Source: Marinilabiliales bacterium
GTDB lineage: Bacteria > Bacteroidota > Bacteroidia > Bacteroidales > UBA12077
DNA: 14,093 nucleotides
Direction of reading: 5' to 3'
Assembly: GCA_002869305.1 (NCBI GenBank)
Contig: PKTC01000419.1
Coordinates: 1 to 14,093, forward strand
Positions 13,904 through 14,093 of the stretch are shown in pieces (the stretch's first letter is position 1; the number at the start of each line of letters is the position of its first letter). Made by a program: the position numbers and the translations under genes. The notes under the pieces were generated by a model. That model worked only from the letters and a program-made list of their open reading frames with translations. It did no database searches and was not told the origin of the DNA.

Positions 13904-14093
13904 TTAAAAACAAACCCTACTCCGTGCTTATTTTCTATAATAATACTCGAATCTGCTTTAAAATACTTCCTTAACCGAGTTATAAATACATCCAAACTTC
14001 GACCTGCAAAGTAGTCATTCTCGCCCCATAATACGTTTAAGATTCGCTCACGAGTGAGAATAGTATTTTTATTTTCAATAAATAACTTAAGGA
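13891..14093 (-). CDS. Response regulator, C-terminal OmpR/PhoB winged helix (partial)
   Basis: The gene enters from beyond the right edge; only its last 66 codons and the TGA stop (13891-13893) are visible. They read as the second half of an OmpR/PhoB DNA-binding domain. TRERILNVLWGEND comes first, then the recognition helix region GRSLDVFITRLRKYFK, then the wing hairpin ending NKHGVGFVFKL. This form is typical of Bacteroidetes two-component regulators. The receiver domain and any partner kinase lie outside. It ends 37 bases before the methyltransferase start. Confidence 0.9.
   Translation of the reverse strand, partial: LKLFIENKNTILTRERILNVLWGENDYFAGRSLDVFITRLRKYFKADSSIIIENKHGVGFVFKLKE

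Noticed and set aside
1..14093. CRISPR arrays, insertion sequences, phage genes, toxin-antitoxin pairs or defence systems
   Set aside because: No regularly spaced direct repeats, transposase or integrase motifs, or paired small genes were seen. Nearly every stretch is explained by housekeeping genes.

Overview
The window looks like chromosome of a low-GC member of the Bacteroidota, most likely of the Bacteroidales/Marinilabiliales type. The support is: base composition; promoter-like pairs of the Bacteroidetes form (-33 TTTG-like, -7 TAnnTTTG) about 19-21 bases apart in front of several genes; a Bacteroidetes-type GlmU-like protein; the zinc-free form of ribosomal protein L31; and a response-regulator tail of the usual Bacteroidetes kind. 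The assignment comes from reading the sequence, not from a database search.

Layout. 1-1245 (+): the 3' part of a multi-pass membrane protein, possibly a GT-C type glycosyltransferase, cut by the window edge. 1260-3249 (-): coaD (coenzyme A synthesis) followed after 13 bases by an exported thioredoxin-fold protein whose CxxC has become SxxC. 3424-3972 (+): a soluble coiled-coil protein with a strong ribosome binding site. It converges on 4020-4556 (-), a LiaF-like membrane protein, across a two-way terminator. 4675-7137 (-): lon, with a leader holding compact palindromes. 7271-8458 (-): a GlmU-like sugar nucleotidyltransferase/acyltransferase. 8543-8806 (-): rpmE2 (L31 type B) with the best promoter and terminator in the window. 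8920-10392 (-): a class V aminotransferase resembling cysteine desulfurases. 10569-11252 (-): a Bax inhibitor-1/YccA family membrane protein whose N-terminal stretch is split off by an in-frame TAA. 11443-12786 (-): a Wzx-like flippase starting at GTG. 12950-13023 (+): tRNA-His with its own promoter and terminator. 13056-13853 (-): a SpoU-family RNA methyltransferase. 13891-14093 (-): the C-terminal winged helix of an OmpR-family response regulator, cut by the window edge.

The genes are mostly single housekeeping units, each with its own promoter or terminator; only coaD and the redoxin gene look like an operon. Lon, the LiaF-like protein, the BI-1 protein and the thioredoxin-fold protein could all relate to protein or envelope stress, but nothing here links them physically. 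I see no CRISPR array, insertion sequence, phage gene or defence locus. The points most worth checking are the interrupted BI-1 N-terminus, the degenerate redox motif, the palindromic lon leader and the imperfect tRNA-His stems.
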